From assembly GCF_900605015.1 (NCBI RefSeq), contig NZ_LR027573.1, forward strand, positions 80,375 to 144,374: a stretch of DNA of 64,000 nucleotides. Reading direction: 5' to 3'. This DNA is from Olsenella sp. Marseille-P4559. Lineage in GTDB: Bacteria; Actinomycetota; Coriobacteriia; Coriobacteriales; Atopobiaceae. Positions 1-8,600 of this stretch are shown piece by piece (the stretch's first letter is position 1; every line of letters starts with the position of its first letter). The notes beneath the pieces were generated by a model. The model had not been told where the DNA came from. It saw nothing but the letters and a program-made list of their open reading frames with translations, and did no database searches. The translations under genes and the position numbers were made by a program.

Positions 1-12
1 CCTCTGGTGCGC

Positions 13-1092
13 TCATTCGCTCTGCCCCCACATGCGATGCAGGCTGTTTGCCAGGGCATCTGGGTTCCTGACGCCAATCTCGCCCAGCTTGGAGGAGTCG
101 TCCTCGGCCGCCTCGAGAATCTCTTGGAGCGAGCCGTACTCGTCCACGATCTTGTCCGCCATGCCCTCGCGCACCACCGAGACGCGCGAGAGGGTGCGCA
201 GGCCAAGCGGCGTCATGATGGTGTCCTCGCCGTAGTCCTCGTCGTAGCCCAGGATGCGGGCGACGACCTTGGGCGAACGCAGCTGCGGGTTGGCCATCTC
301 GTGGAACTGCTTGCGGATGGCACGGGCATGCTCCTCGGAGGAGTCCCTGGCATAGTCGCGAATCATGAGGTTGTAGGCCTCGTCCATGTCACCGAGGAAC
401 TCCTCGCGCTGCATCTCGGTGATGCGGCCAGAGGTGCCCAGCTGGACGATGCAGCGGTCAAGCTCGTCGCCCGCCGACATGAGCACCTCGAACAGGTAGA
501 AGATGTTCGTGATGTCACCAAGCGTGACAAAGTTGTCGAGCTCCAGGCTGGTGAGGTGCTGGAGGCTGCGGTCAAGCTGCGAGCGGGTGTTCTGCATGGC
601 CGCAGTGAGCTGGTTCACGGTGGACATGATCTCGGCGGCGGGACGAAGTTGGTAGCCGCAGCCGTCCACGTACACATTGACCACCGAACGACGCTCGGAG
701 ACCGAGATGACCATGGCCTTGGTGAGCAGGCTCATGCGCGCTGCCGTACGATGGCGCGTGCCCGTCTCGGTGGCGGGCAGCGACGGATCCGGGTTGAGGT
801 GGTAGTTGGCACGCAAGATCTTGGTGAGGTCCTTGTCGATAATGACGGCGCCATCCATCTTGCAGAGCTCGAAGAGTCGGTTCGCGGTGAACGAGACGTC
901 CATGGCGAAGCCGTCATCGCCGGCAGCCAGCACGTTCTCGGTGTCGCCCACGCAGATGAGGGCCCCCAGGTGGCCGGCAATGATCATGTCGAGGGCCACA
1001 CGCAGGGCAGTCCCCGGCGCCGTCATCTTGATGGCGCCGTCGATGCGCTGCTGGGTGGTGAGGGCCCCCTTGTCTAGCTTGGCAGGATCCAT
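13..1092 (-). CDS. disA: DNA integrity scanning diadenylate cyclase DisA
   Basis: The 359-residue product is full length for DisA, which condenses two ATP into cyclic di-AMP and links DNA integrity to signalling. The N-terminal DAC domain shows both signature motifs: DGA in KMDGAVIID near residue 90 and RHR in GTRHRTAA near residue 113. A long helical linker follows, then a C-terminal helix-hairpin-helix DNA-binding region (around residues 290-355). The start is the ATG at 1092, preceded by GAGGAGG at good spacing. The gene lies downstream of clpC on the same strand, about 100 bases away with a hairpin between. A clpC-disA order is common in Gram-positive bacteria, usually with radA, which is not seen here. 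Identification is secure. Confidence 0.97.
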   Translation of the reverse strand: MDPAKLDKGALTTQQRIDGAIKMTAPGTALRVALDMIIAGHLGALICVGDTENVLAAGDDGFAMDVSFTANRLFELCKMDGAVIIDKDLTKILRANYHLNPDPSLPATETGTRHRTAARMSLLTKAMVISVSERRSVVNVYVDGCGYQLRPAAEIMSTVNQLTAAMQNTRSQLDRSLQHLTSLELDNFVTLGDITNIFYLFEVLMSAGDELDRCIVQLGTSGRITEMQREEFLGDMDEAYNLMIRDYARDSSEEHARAIRKQFHEMANPQLRSPKVVARILGYDEDYGEDTIMTPLGLRTLSRVSVVREGMADKIVDEYGSLQEILEAAEDDSSKLGEIGVRNPDALANSLHRMWGQSE

Positions 1093-1110
1093 GGCGCCTC
1101 CTCGGACACG

Positions 1111-1133
1111 CCGGCCCGCACAAGGCGGGCCGG
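1111..1133 (-). terminator. GC-rich hairpin between clpC and disA
   Basis: Nine-base arms CCGGCCCGC and GCGGGCCGG surround a short loop just upstream of the disA ribosome binding site. There is no T-tract, so it may be an attenuator, an mRNA-processing stem or a weak terminator rather than an intrinsic terminator. Confidence 0.35.
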
Positions 1134-1189
1134 AGAAATCTCAAACCTCATAGCAGTATATGACGAGCGGGGGCACTTGGGCCGTGGGC

Positions 1190-3790
1190 CTATACGCCAG
1201 ACGCGGCAAGCCCTCCCTCCTGCGGCGACCGGTGAGCGCCGGAGTCGACAGACCAGCGGTCGTGCGCCGAAGGAAGCTCCATGTGCTCGTGCTTGCGCGG
1301 AGCGGGAATCTCGCCTGTGCCCTTGGAGAACACAAGCTCGTCGCCGTCGGCGTCCAGCTCAATGATGTCGCCACGCTGCCACTTGCCCTCCAGGAGCTCC
1401 TCCGAGAGCGGATCCTCGATGAGCGTTTGGATGGCGCGGCGCAGCGGACGCGCACCGTAGATCGGATCGGTGCCACGCTTGGCGACAAGGTCGCGCGCAG
1501 CATCGCTGAGGTTGATCGACATGCCGTTGGTGATGAGGCGATCGCGCAGGTCAGAGACCATGAGTTCCACGATGCCACGGAGTTGCTCGCCCGTGAGCGA
1601 CTTGAAGACCACGATCTCGTCCACACGGTTCAGGAACTCGGGGCGGAAGAGCTTCTTGAGCTCGGAGGTCACGCGGCTCGTGATCTCCTTGTCCGAGAGG
1701 CCCGAGGCACCTGATGCCGAGAAGCCCATCGTGGTGGTCTGCGCGATGTCGCGCGCACCGATGTTGGAGGTCATGATGATGACCGTGTTGGAGAAGTCCA
1801 CGTGACGACCCTGGCCGTCGGTGAGCCTGCCCTCGTCGAGAATCTGGAGCAGCACGTTGAAGACGTCAGGGTGGGCCTTCTCGATCTCGTCGAAGAGCAC
1901 GACCGAGTACGGGCGCCTGCGCACGGCCTTGGTGAGCTCGCCGCCCTCGTCATAGCCCACGTATCCCGGAGGCGCGCCGACGAGCTTGGAGACGGTGTGC
2001 TTCTCCATGAACTCGGACATGTCGAAGGTGATGAGCGCGTCTTCCGAGCCGAAGAGGAACGCGGCAAGCGCCTTGGCAAGCTCGGTCTTGCCCACGCCCG
2101 AGGGGCCCAGGAAGATGAACGAGCCGCCGGGGCGGCGCGGGTCCTTCAAGGGCGAGCGGCTGCGACGGATGGCACGCGCAACCTTGGTCACGGCCTCGTC
2201 CTGCCCAATGACACGCTGGTGGAGAACGTCCTCGCAGCGCAGGAGCTTCGAGGCCTCGGCCTCGGTGAGGTTGGATACGGGCACCCCGGTGATGCTCGAG
2301 ACGACGTCGGCGATGTCATCCTCGTCCACGGTCACCACGTTCTGGGCGAGCCTCTCGCGCCAGGCGCCCTCAAGCTTGTCTCGCTTGGAGACAAGCTCCT
2401 TCTCCTGGTCGCGCAGGCGGGCAGCGTCCTCGAACTCCTGGGCAGCGGCAGCCTTGGACTTCTCGTCGCGAACGCGGGCAAGCTCGGCATCGACCTGGGC
2501 GATCTCGGGGGGCAGCGTGGTCTTGTGGACGCGCGTGCGGGCACCGGCCTCGTCGATGACGTCGATGGCCTTGTCGGGCAGGAAGCGGTCCTGGATGTAG
2601 CGGTCGGCCAGCGTCACGGCTGCCTTCAGCGCGCCCTCGGTATAGCGGACGTGGTGGTGCTCCTCGTAGCGGCTCTGCAGGCCATGCAGGATCTCGAGGG
2701 TGTCCTCGGGGCTGGGCTCGCCGATGTTGACCGGCTGGAACCTGCGCTCGAAGGCGGAGTCCTTCTCGATGTGCTTGCGGTACTCCTCGGCCGTGGTGGC
2801 GCCGATGACCTGGATCTCACCGCGCGAGAGGGGCGGCTTCAGGATGGAGGCGGCGTCGATCGAGCCCTCGGCGGAGCCCGCACCAATGATGGTGTGGATC
2901 TCGTCGATGAAGAGGATGTCGTTGGGGTTGTCCTCCAGCTCGGCGACAACCTTCTTCATGCGCTCCTCGAACTCGCCGCGGTACTTGGAGCCTGCCACGA
3001 GCGATGCCACGTCGAGCGTCCAGATCTGCTTGCCGCGGAGAATGTCGGGCACGTTGCCGGCGGAGATGAGCTGAGCCAGGCCCTCGACGACGGCCGTCTT
3101 GCCAACGCCTGGGTCGCCCAGGATGAGCGGGTTGTTCTTCTGCCTACGCGCGAGCACCTGCATAACGCGCTCGATCTCGCGGTCACGGTCGAGCACGGGG
3201 TCGAGCCTGCCCGCCTCGGCGAGCTTGGTGAGGTTGCGGCCATACTTCTCAAGCATGGAGCCATCGTCCGAGGAGGACTGGGCAGACCCCATGCCCATGA
3301 AGGTGCTGGAGTCCATGCGGACCTCGGCAGCGGACTGGCCCTCCTCCTCGGCCTTCTTGGACACGAGCTCGCTCACGGCGTTGCGCACCGCGTCGCCCGA
3401 GACGCCCATGGCGCGCAGCGCGTCCATGGCACGGCCGTTGCCCTCGGACACAATGCCCAGGAGCAGGTGCTCGGTGGTGATGTAGGTCTGGCCGTGGGTC
3501 ATGGTCTCGCGGTATGCGGCCTCCAGCACACGCTTGGTGCGCGGTGTGAAGGGGATGTGCCCGCCGGGGACGGGCTCGGTCTCGTCCTGGGAGATCTGCT
3601 TCACGGTGGCGAGCGTCTCGTCGTATGTGACGTCGAGCTTCGCGAGCGCCTTGGCAGCGACGCCGTCCCCCTCCTTGATGAGGGCCAGGAGCAGGTGCTC
3701 CGTGCCCACGTACATCTGGCCGAGGCTCCTCGCCTCGTCCTGGGCCAAGCTCATGACCTTCCTGGCCCTGTCGGTGAATTTCTCGAACAT
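1190..3790 (-). CDS. clpC: ATP-dependent Clp protease ATP-binding subunit ClpC
   Basis: This is a two-AAA+ unfoldase that feeds substrates to ClpP. Reading from the ATG at 3790 ([13 protein letters not shown]) gives 866 residues; an in-frame start 24 bases earlier is less typical and sits before the AGGAG. Domains in order are paired Clp_N repeats (about 1-145), the first AAA+ domain with Walker A GDPGVGKT, a UVR coiled-coil motif ([14 protein letters not shown], near 430), and the second AAA+ domain with GPSGVGKT. The UVR motif and MFEKFT start separate ClpC from ClpA and ClpB. No CtsR-type operator or mcsA/mcsB/ctsR neighbours are visible, so regulation differs from the Bacillus operon or lies elsewhere. 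Confidence 0.97.
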   Translation of the reverse strand: MFEKFTDRARKVMSLAQDEARSLGQMYVGTEHLLLALIKEGDGVAAKALAKLDVTYDETLATVKQISQDETEPVPGGHIPFTPRTKRVLEAAYRETMTHGQTYITTEHLLLGIVSEGNGRAMDALRAMGVSGDAVRNAVSELVSKKAEEEGQSAAEVRMDSSTFMGMGSAQSSSDDGSMLEKYGRNLTKLAEAGRLDPVLDRDREIERVMQVLARRQKNNPLILGDPGVGKTAVVEGLAQLISAGNVPDILRGKQIWTLDVASLVAGSKYRGEFEERMKKVVAELEDNPNDILFIDEIHTIIGAGSAEGSIDAASILKPPLSRGEIQVIGATTAEEYRKHIEKDSAFERRFQPVNIGEPSPEDTLEILHGLQSRYEEHHHVRYTEGALKAAVTLADRYIQDRFLPDKAIDVIDEAGARTRVHKTTLPPEIAQVDAELARVRDEKSKAAAAQEFEDAARLRDQEKELVSKRDKLEGAWRERLAQNVVTVDEDDIADVVSSITGVPVSNLTEAEASKLLRCEDVLHQRVIGQDEAVTKVARAIRRSRSPLKDPRRPGGSFIFLGPSGVGKTELAKALAAFLFGSEDALITFDMSEFMEKHTVSKLVGAPPGYVGYDEGGELTKAVRRRPYSVVLFDEIEKAHPDVFNVLLQILDEGRLTDGQGRHVDFSNTVIIMTSNIGARDIAQTTTMGFSASGASGLSDKEITSRVTSELKKLFRPEFLNRVDEIVVFKSLTGEQLRGIVELMVSDLRDRLITNGMSINLSDAARDLVAKRGTDPIYGARPLRRAIQTLIEDPLSEELLEGKWQRGDIIELDADGDELVFSKGTGEIPAPRKHEHMELPSAHDRWSVDSGAHRSPQEGGLAASGV

Positions 3791-3940
3791 GCGCTGATGT
3801 CTCCTCAGTGCCATGCGGGGGGGGCTACGAAATGCGCGGACCCGAAGGCCCGCGCATAGGGTGGCATGCCCCGCGACGTCTTCTTGGCTGTGTGTTTACC
3901 CACGCGCACGGACGGGCAAACACACGGACGAAAACGTATG

Positions 3941-6190
3941 CTATTGCTTCTCGGAATCCTCGAGGTGCGCGGCGAGCCACTCATCACGGTCGGGCGCGAT
4001 GGCGCGCATGGCGCAGATCATGCTTGCGAACAGGTCGTCGAGCTCCATGCCGTTGAGCTCGGCACCACGGCGGATAACGTCGCGGCTGCAGCCGGCGGCG
4101 AAGCGCTTGTCCTTGAACTTCTTCTTGAGCGACTTGACCTCGAGGTCCATGACCGACTTGCTGGGGCGCATGAGGACGGCTGCCTGGATGAGGCCGCTAA
4201 GCTCGTCGGCCGCGTAGAGCACGCGCTCCATCCTGGCCTCGGGCTGGGGCAGGTAGGGGTTGTTGTCGGAGTTGTGCGTCTGGATGGCATGCACCAGCTC
4301 GGGCGTACCGCCCTCGGCCTCGATGAGCTCGCCCGCCCTCACCGTGTGCCGCACGGGGTCTTGGGACTCCTCCCAGTCAAGGTCGTGGAGAAGGCCCACC
4401 TGTCCCCAGAAGTCGACGTTGGCGGGGTCGTACCTCTCGGCGTAATGGCGCATGAGGCCCTCGAGGGTCTCGGCGTGCTGGATGTGGAAGGGGTCCTTGT
4501 TGTGGCGCCGAAGCAGGGAGAGCGCCTGGTCGCGCGTGAGGCCGGTCGAGAGCGCAGGCTCCGCCGACTCGCGCGCGACCTCCTGGGAGGCGCCCGTCTC
4601 GGCATCGTCGGCAATGGCGTCGACAGAGGCGGCGCTGTCCGTTGCCTCCGGGAGCTGCGAGGCGATGTCGGCCTTGGTCACGACCTCGGGCTTCATCTGC
4701 GGGAAGAGCAGCACGTCACGGATGGCGGGCTGGTCGCAGAAGAGCATGACCATGCGGTCGATGCCGTAGCCAATGCCACCCGCGGGAGGCATGCCGTACT
4801 CGAGCGCGCGCACGTAGTCGTAGTCGTAGCCCATGGCCTCGTCGTCACCCATGCCCTTGGCCGCGACCTGCTCGGCAAAGCGGCCGGCCTGGTCGACGGG
4901 GTCGTTCAGCTCGGAGAAGGCGTTCGCGTACTCATGGCCGCAGATCACGAGCTCGAAGCGGTCGGTGAGGCGTGGGTCCTCCTCCTTGCGCTTGGCAAGT
5001 GGGCTCACCTCCTCGGGGTAGTCGCACACAAAGGTGGGGTTCACGAGCGTGGACTCGCCCAACTCGTCGTAGAGCTCGAAGAGGAGCTTGCCGGCGCCCC
5101 AACCCTCCTCGACATCGATGCCGTGGGCCGCGCAGAGCCCGCGAAGGTGCTCGATGGGCGTGTCCATGTCCACGTGCTCGCCCACGACCTGCGAAGCCAC
5201 CTCGGAGAGGGCCACCGAGCGCCACGTGCCGCTCATGTCGACCTCCTGGCCCTGGTACGTGATGGCCTCGTGACCCTCCTCGCAGCCGCAGACCTCGCGC
5301 GCGATGGCCTTGAAGAGGCCCTCGGTGAGCCGCTTCATGCCGTCGAGGTCGGAATAGGCGCAGTAGGCCTCCATCGTGGTGAACTCGGGGTTGTGCGTGA
5401 GGTCCATGCCCTCGTTGCGGAACTGGCGGCCAATCTCGAACACGCGCTCCATGCCGCCCACGATGAGGCGCTTGAGCGGCAGCTCGGTGGCGATGCGCAG
5501 GTAGAAGTCGCGGTCGAGCGCGTTGAAGTGCGTGACGAACGGCTTGGCGTTCGCGCCGCCCATGATGGCGTGCATCATGGGGGTCTCGACCTCCATGTAG
5601 CCGTCGGCCTCCATGTAGCGCCGGATCAGGCTCACGATGGCGGAGCGACGGCGGAACACGTCACGCACCTCTGGGTTCATGATGAGGTCGACGTAGCGCT
5701 GGCGGTAGCGGACCTCACGGTCCGTAAGGCCGTGGAACTTCTCGGGCAGCGGACGCAGCGACTTGGAGAGCGGACGCACGCTGGTGGGGCTAACTGACAG
5801 CTGCCCGCGACGCGTGCGCACCACGACACCCGTGGCCTCCACGATGTCACCCAGGTCGACCTGCTTGAGCAGGCCCCAGTCGGCGGGAGCGAAGTTGTTC
5901 ACGCGGCAGAACAGCTGAATCTGACCGGTGGCGTCCTCCAGCACCACGAAGGCAATCTTTCCCGAGTCGCGGAAGGCGCGAACGCGCCCCGCCACGGTGA
6001 CCTCGTCGGTTGTGTCCTCGCCGTCCTGCAGGTTGGCGTACCTTTGCTCCAGCTCGGCCGCATGGGCGGTGACGTTGGACCGTATGGGATAGGGGTCCAC
6101 GCCCGCGTCGATGAGCGCCTGACGGCGGGCGCGGCGCTGGGCCCTCTCGTCATTGGTGTTGTTCTCGCCGGTCTTGCTCTGGTCGGCCAT
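3941..6190 (-). CDS. lysS: Lysyl-tRNA synthetase fused to a C-terminal HD domain
   Basis: Residues 1 to about 510 form a complete class II lysyl-tRNA synthetase: an OB-fold anticodon-binding domain, class II motif 2 in FEIGRQFRNEGMD, and motif 3 in GIGYGIDRMVML. The protein then continues to 749 residues, whereas LysRS normally ends near 490-510. After a low-complexity linker (about 515-555) comes a domain with LLHDLDWEES and nearby His residues, resembling an HD metal-dependent phosphohydrolase. The two parts are in one uninterrupted frame. The linkage suggests a hydrolase acting on a nucleotide or aminoacyl product linked to lysine charging, but the substrate is unknown. The LysRS call is certain; the HD assignment is from motif reading only. 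Confidence 0.95.
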   Translation of the reverse strand: MADQSKTGENNTNDERAQRRARRQALIDAGVDPYPIRSNVTAHAAELEQRYANLQDGEDTTDEVTVAGRVRAFRDSGKIAFVVLEDATGQIQLFCRVNNFAPADWGLLKQVDLGDIVEATGVVVRTRRGQLSVSPTSVRPLSKSLRPLPEKFHGLTDREVRYRQRYVDLIMNPEVRDVFRRRSAIVSLIRRYMEADGYMEVETPMMHAIMGGANAKPFVTHFNALDRDFYLRIATELPLKRLIVGGMERVFEIGRQFRNEGMDLTHNPEFTTMEAYCAYSDLDGMKRLTEGLFKAIAREVCGCEEGHEAITYQGQEVDMSGTWRSVALSEVASQVVGEHVDMDTPIEHLRGLCAAHGIDVEEGWGAGKLLFELYDELGESTLVNPTFVCDYPEEVSPLAKRKEEDPRLTDRFELVICGHEYANAFSELNDPVDQAGRFAEQVAAKGMGDDEAMGYDYDYVRALEYGMPPAGGIGYGIDRMVMLFCDQPAIRDVLLFPQMKPEVVTKADIASQLPEATDSAASVDAIADDAETGASQEVARESAEPALSTGLTRDQALSLLRRHNKDPFHIQHAETLEGLMRHYAERYDPANVDFWGQVGLLHDLDWEESQDPVRHTVRAGELIEAEGGTPELVHAIQTHNSDNNPYLPQPEARMERVLYAADELSGLIQAAVLMRPSKSVMDLEVKSLKKKFKDKRFAAGCSRDVIRRGAELNGMELDDLFASMICAMRAIAPDRDEWLAAHLEDSEKQ

Positions 6191-6370
6191 TGCTGCTCCT
6201 AGTGCTCACATGCGCCTGTCGGCGCGATCTCTCTCCCATGCCTGGCCGACGGTGCAATGCGACCACGGCACAGACCATTGTACTGTAGCGATTTGGCTGG
6301 CGCGTTGGCACGCCGGGTTTCTCGGTGCCGAGAAGCGCGCGGATGTGGGCAGCTGCAGGAGCCCGGCATT

Positions 6371-6442
6371 ATTGCGCGGCATTTTGTCTTGTCTCGGCGT
6401 TTTCCCAGTTGGCCCTGCACGAATCCCAAAGTTGCGCGCAAT
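6371..6442. repeat. Degenerate variant of the palindromic repeat family in the lysS leader
   Basis: The 410-base lysS/greA spacer (6191-6600) holds ATTGCGCGGCAT at 6371 and GTTGCGCGCAAT at 6431, in inverted-repeat relation. Between them is GCGTTTTCCCAGTTGGCC, close to the linker motif of the GTGCGTACGCAC arrays elsewhere in the window. The palindrome core differs and the core spacing is 60, so this is a diverged relative at best. No T-box or other leader motif was found in the spacer. Confidence 0.35.
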
Positions 6443-6547
6443 AATCACGGCTGGGGAAGGGCTAGCGACGTGGGAGGCTGCCGAGGCGTGTGCCACGGCG
6501 TCAAGCCGGTGCCGCAGCGGCCCTCTCCTCCGGGCAGGCAGACCGAG

Positions 6548-6575
6548 AAAAAAGGTCCCTCCGAAGAGGGGCCCA
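6548..6575 (-). terminator. Intrinsic terminator of greA
   Basis: Read on the minus strand, a stem of GGCCCCTC and GAGGGACC with a TTCG loop (one mismatch) is followed by six Ts, starting about 25 bases after the greA stop. Confidence 0.8.
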
Positions 6576-6600
6576 AGTCGCAGCGCATGAGGCGTTTGCT

Positions 6601-7080
6601 CTATCGAGCAATGCCCACAACCGTGTAGCCCTTGGTCTTGCCAGCAGGCGTGATGAACTCGACCTGGTCACCCTTGCCGCAGCCGATGAGGGCCTGGCCA
6701 GCGGGAGACTCGTTCGAGATCTTGTGCTCGAGCGAGTTGGTCTCGGTGGTGCCCACGATGGTGAACTTGGTCTTCTTGCCACGCTCATCCTCGAGTTCGA
6801 CGACAGTGCCAATGGAGACCCTAATGCCACCGTGCTGGGTACCCTCGACGACCCTTGCCACCGAGAGGGTCTGGCGAATCTCGGCGATCTTGGACTCGTT
6901 CTGGGACTGCTCCTCCTTGGCAGCGTCATACTCGGAGTTCTCCGAGAGGTCGCCGAAGGAGCGGGCCTCCTTCAGGCGCTCGACGATCTCGTCGCGAAGC
7001 TCGCCCTCACGGTACGCCAGCTCGTCAACGAGCTTCTGGCGACCCTCGGCGGTAAGAGTGATTTCCTTGCTGTTATCCAT
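6601..7080 (-). CDS. greA: Transcription elongation factor GreA
   Basis: At 159 residues this is normal GreA length. GreA rescues backtracked RNA polymerase by stimulating transcript cleavage through the secondary channel. The N-terminal part is the antiparallel coiled coil (residues about 1-75, starting with the family-typical LTAEGRQKLVDEL) and the C-terminal part is the FKBP-like domain, with typical motifs in SNESPAGQALIG and GDQVEFITPAG. The gene sits between the tatA-like gene and lysS, as greA-lysS pairs often do, with its own terminator. Confidence 0.96.
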   Translation of the reverse strand: MDNSKEITLTAEGRQKLVDELAYREGELRDEIVERLKEARSFGDLSENSEYDAAKEEQSQNESKIAEIRQTLSVARVVEGTQHGGIRVSIGTVVELEDERGKKTKFTIVGTTETNSLEHKISNESPAGQALIGCGKGDQVEFITPAGKTKGYTVVGIAR

Positions 7081-7131
7081 GATTCTGCTTTCCTCGTAGT
7101 GCGTGGGAGGTACGTGCGCTAGGCGCTTGGG

Positions 7132-7488
7132 CTACTCGCCCAGCCTGGCGCCGCACTTCTTGCAGAAGGCGGCGTCGGCAGGGTTCTCGGCACCGCATTT
7201 GGGGCAGAACTGAACATCCTTATCGCCAGCCCCGGCCTTCTCGGCGGCAGCGTCCTCGATGTCGGCGTCATCCTCGTCAGCGACGACATCCTCGGCCTCG
7301 GCCGCCTTGGGCTCCTCAGCCTTCTTGGAGTCCTTATCGCCCTCGTCGCCCTCTTCCATTCCCTCGCGCACGTTCTTGACGGTCTTGCCGAGGGCGGAGC
7401 CGAGCTTGGGAAGGTTCTTGGGCCCAAAGATGATCAGCACAACGACAACGATGATGAGCAGCTCGGGAATGCCAAGTCCAAGAAACAT
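7132..7488 (-). CDS. tatA: TatA/E-type translocase protein with a C-terminal zinc ribbon
   Basis: Residues 1-45 are a standard TatA: a hydrophobic helix starting IPELLIIVVVVLIIFGP, the FGPKNLPKLG hinge and an amphipathic helix. TatA oligomers form the pore of the twin-arginine export system. After a long acidic Ala/Glu/Asp linker (about 50-90) the protein ends in a double CxxC zinc ribbon, FCPKCGAENP and FCKKCGARL. TatA proteins normally end in a disordered tail, so this ribbon is unusual. It would lie on the cytoplasmic side. The window encodes a Tat substrate (61229-62275), but tatC is not here. Function as a true TatA is likely but not proven. Confidence 0.8.
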   Translation of the reverse strand: MFLGLGIPELLIIVVVVLIIFGPKNLPKLGSALGKTVKNVREGMEEGDEGDKDSKKAEEPKAAEAEDVVADEDDADIEDAAAEKAGAGDKDVQFCPKCGAENPADAAFCKKCGARLGE

Positions 7489-7665
7489 GGTCAGGTCCTC
7501 CTAGATGTGGATGAATGGAGCAGGCACACGTCGCGCACTGCCGCATCCGCTAGTATAGCCGAGGATGTTTACTGCTCACAATATAAACCGGGAGTTTGCC
7601 CGGGACCTCTCAAGTCGCCTGCCCCGCCATCACAACACTTCCGGTTTCCCCTGTTAGGAGCGCTT

Positions 7666-8484
7666 GTGCCAACTTGGCTGCTAGTCCTGGTGATCGTTTC
7701 GTGGGTCCTGTTTGCCATCGTTTTGGCACTGCCATGGCTGCTCAGGCGCCGTGGCGTCGAGATGCGCCGGACCAAGTTTGGCCCCGCGCTCATCTTTGAG
7801 GCGGCAGACGACGACGGCACGCCGGTGCGCCTGCTCAACGTCAACGGCACCTTCCAGAGCGTCTGCTACCTTCCCGACGAGCTGCGCTTTGAGCTTGCCT
7901 GCGTCTACCACCGCACCATGGCCGAGGTGAGCTACGACCTGCCCAACGCCACGCGTGCCTTGGTCATCGGCGGCGGCGGTTACTCCCTGCCCAAGTGGCT
8001 CGTGGCGCACAGGCCCAAGCTCCACGTTGACGCCGTCGAGGTCGATCCGCGTGTCACCGCAATTGCACGCGAGCGCTTCTTTCTCGATGACCTCATCGAG
8101 CAGTACGGCGCGAACCGCATTTCCCTTGTGGATGACGACGGGTGGGCCTACCTACGCCGCGCTGAGAAGCCCTACGACATCATCGTGAACGACGCCTTCT
8201 CGGGCAACCGTCCGCTCGGCCAGCTGGGAACCGATGGGGGCGCACGCCTTATCCACGAGAAGCTCACCCCGGGCGGGGTGTACCTTGCCAACCTGCGCTG
8301 CTCCACCGAGGGGCGCAAGTCACGCATCCTTGCGGAAGTCGAGCGGGCCTTCTCGGCGCAGTTCGCACGCGTGGCCTACGTACCCGAGTGGCCCGACAAG
8401 CCCGGGGACCGCGGAAACAACGTCCTCATTGCGACCGATGATGCATCGCTGACGCTACCAGAGGGTGCCGTGGTCGTGAAGTAG
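7666..8484 (+). CDS. Spermidine-synthase-like protein with an N-terminal membrane helix
   Basis: The GTG at 7666 follows TTAGGAG by five bases and gives 272 residues; the longer open frame upstream lacks a ribosome binding site. A single transmembrane helix (about residues 4-23) is followed by a Rossmann methyltransferase-like fold of the polyamine synthase family: ALVIGGGGYSLPKWL (nucleotide-binding loop), VDAVEVDPRVTAIARERF and the DAFSG motif at VNDAFSGNRPLG. Whether it makes polyamines is uncertain, because membrane-anchored relatives of unknown activity are common. It is transcribed away from tatA and precedes the GH13 gene. Confidence 0.75.
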   Translation: MPTWLLVLVIVSWVLFAIVLALPWLLRRRGVEMRRTKFGPALIFEAADDDGTPVRLLNVNGTFQSVCYLPDELRFELACVYHRTMAEVSYDLPNATRALVIGGGGYSLPKWLVAHRPKLHVDAVEVDPRVTAIARERFFLDDLIEQYGANRISLVDDDGWAYLRRAEKPYDIIVNDAFSGNRPLGQLGTDGGARLIHEKLTPGGVYLANLRCSTEGRKSRILAEVERAFSAQFARVAYVPEWPDKPGDRGNNVLIATDDASLTLPEGAVVVK

Positions 8485-8600
8485 CGCCGTTCGCCCGTCC
8501 ACTTGCGGCCATCTTGTTTAAACAAGCATTGCGTCCCGCGGCGCGATGGTCCACCATGGGCATCAGACGCAATGCCCGGCATCGCCGAGAAGGGATCCTC

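Noticed and set aside
6191-6600. T-box riboswitch upstream of lysS, and similarly upstream of serS
   Set aside because: No TGGNACCGCG-type antiterminator or specifier stem could be found on the relevant strand.
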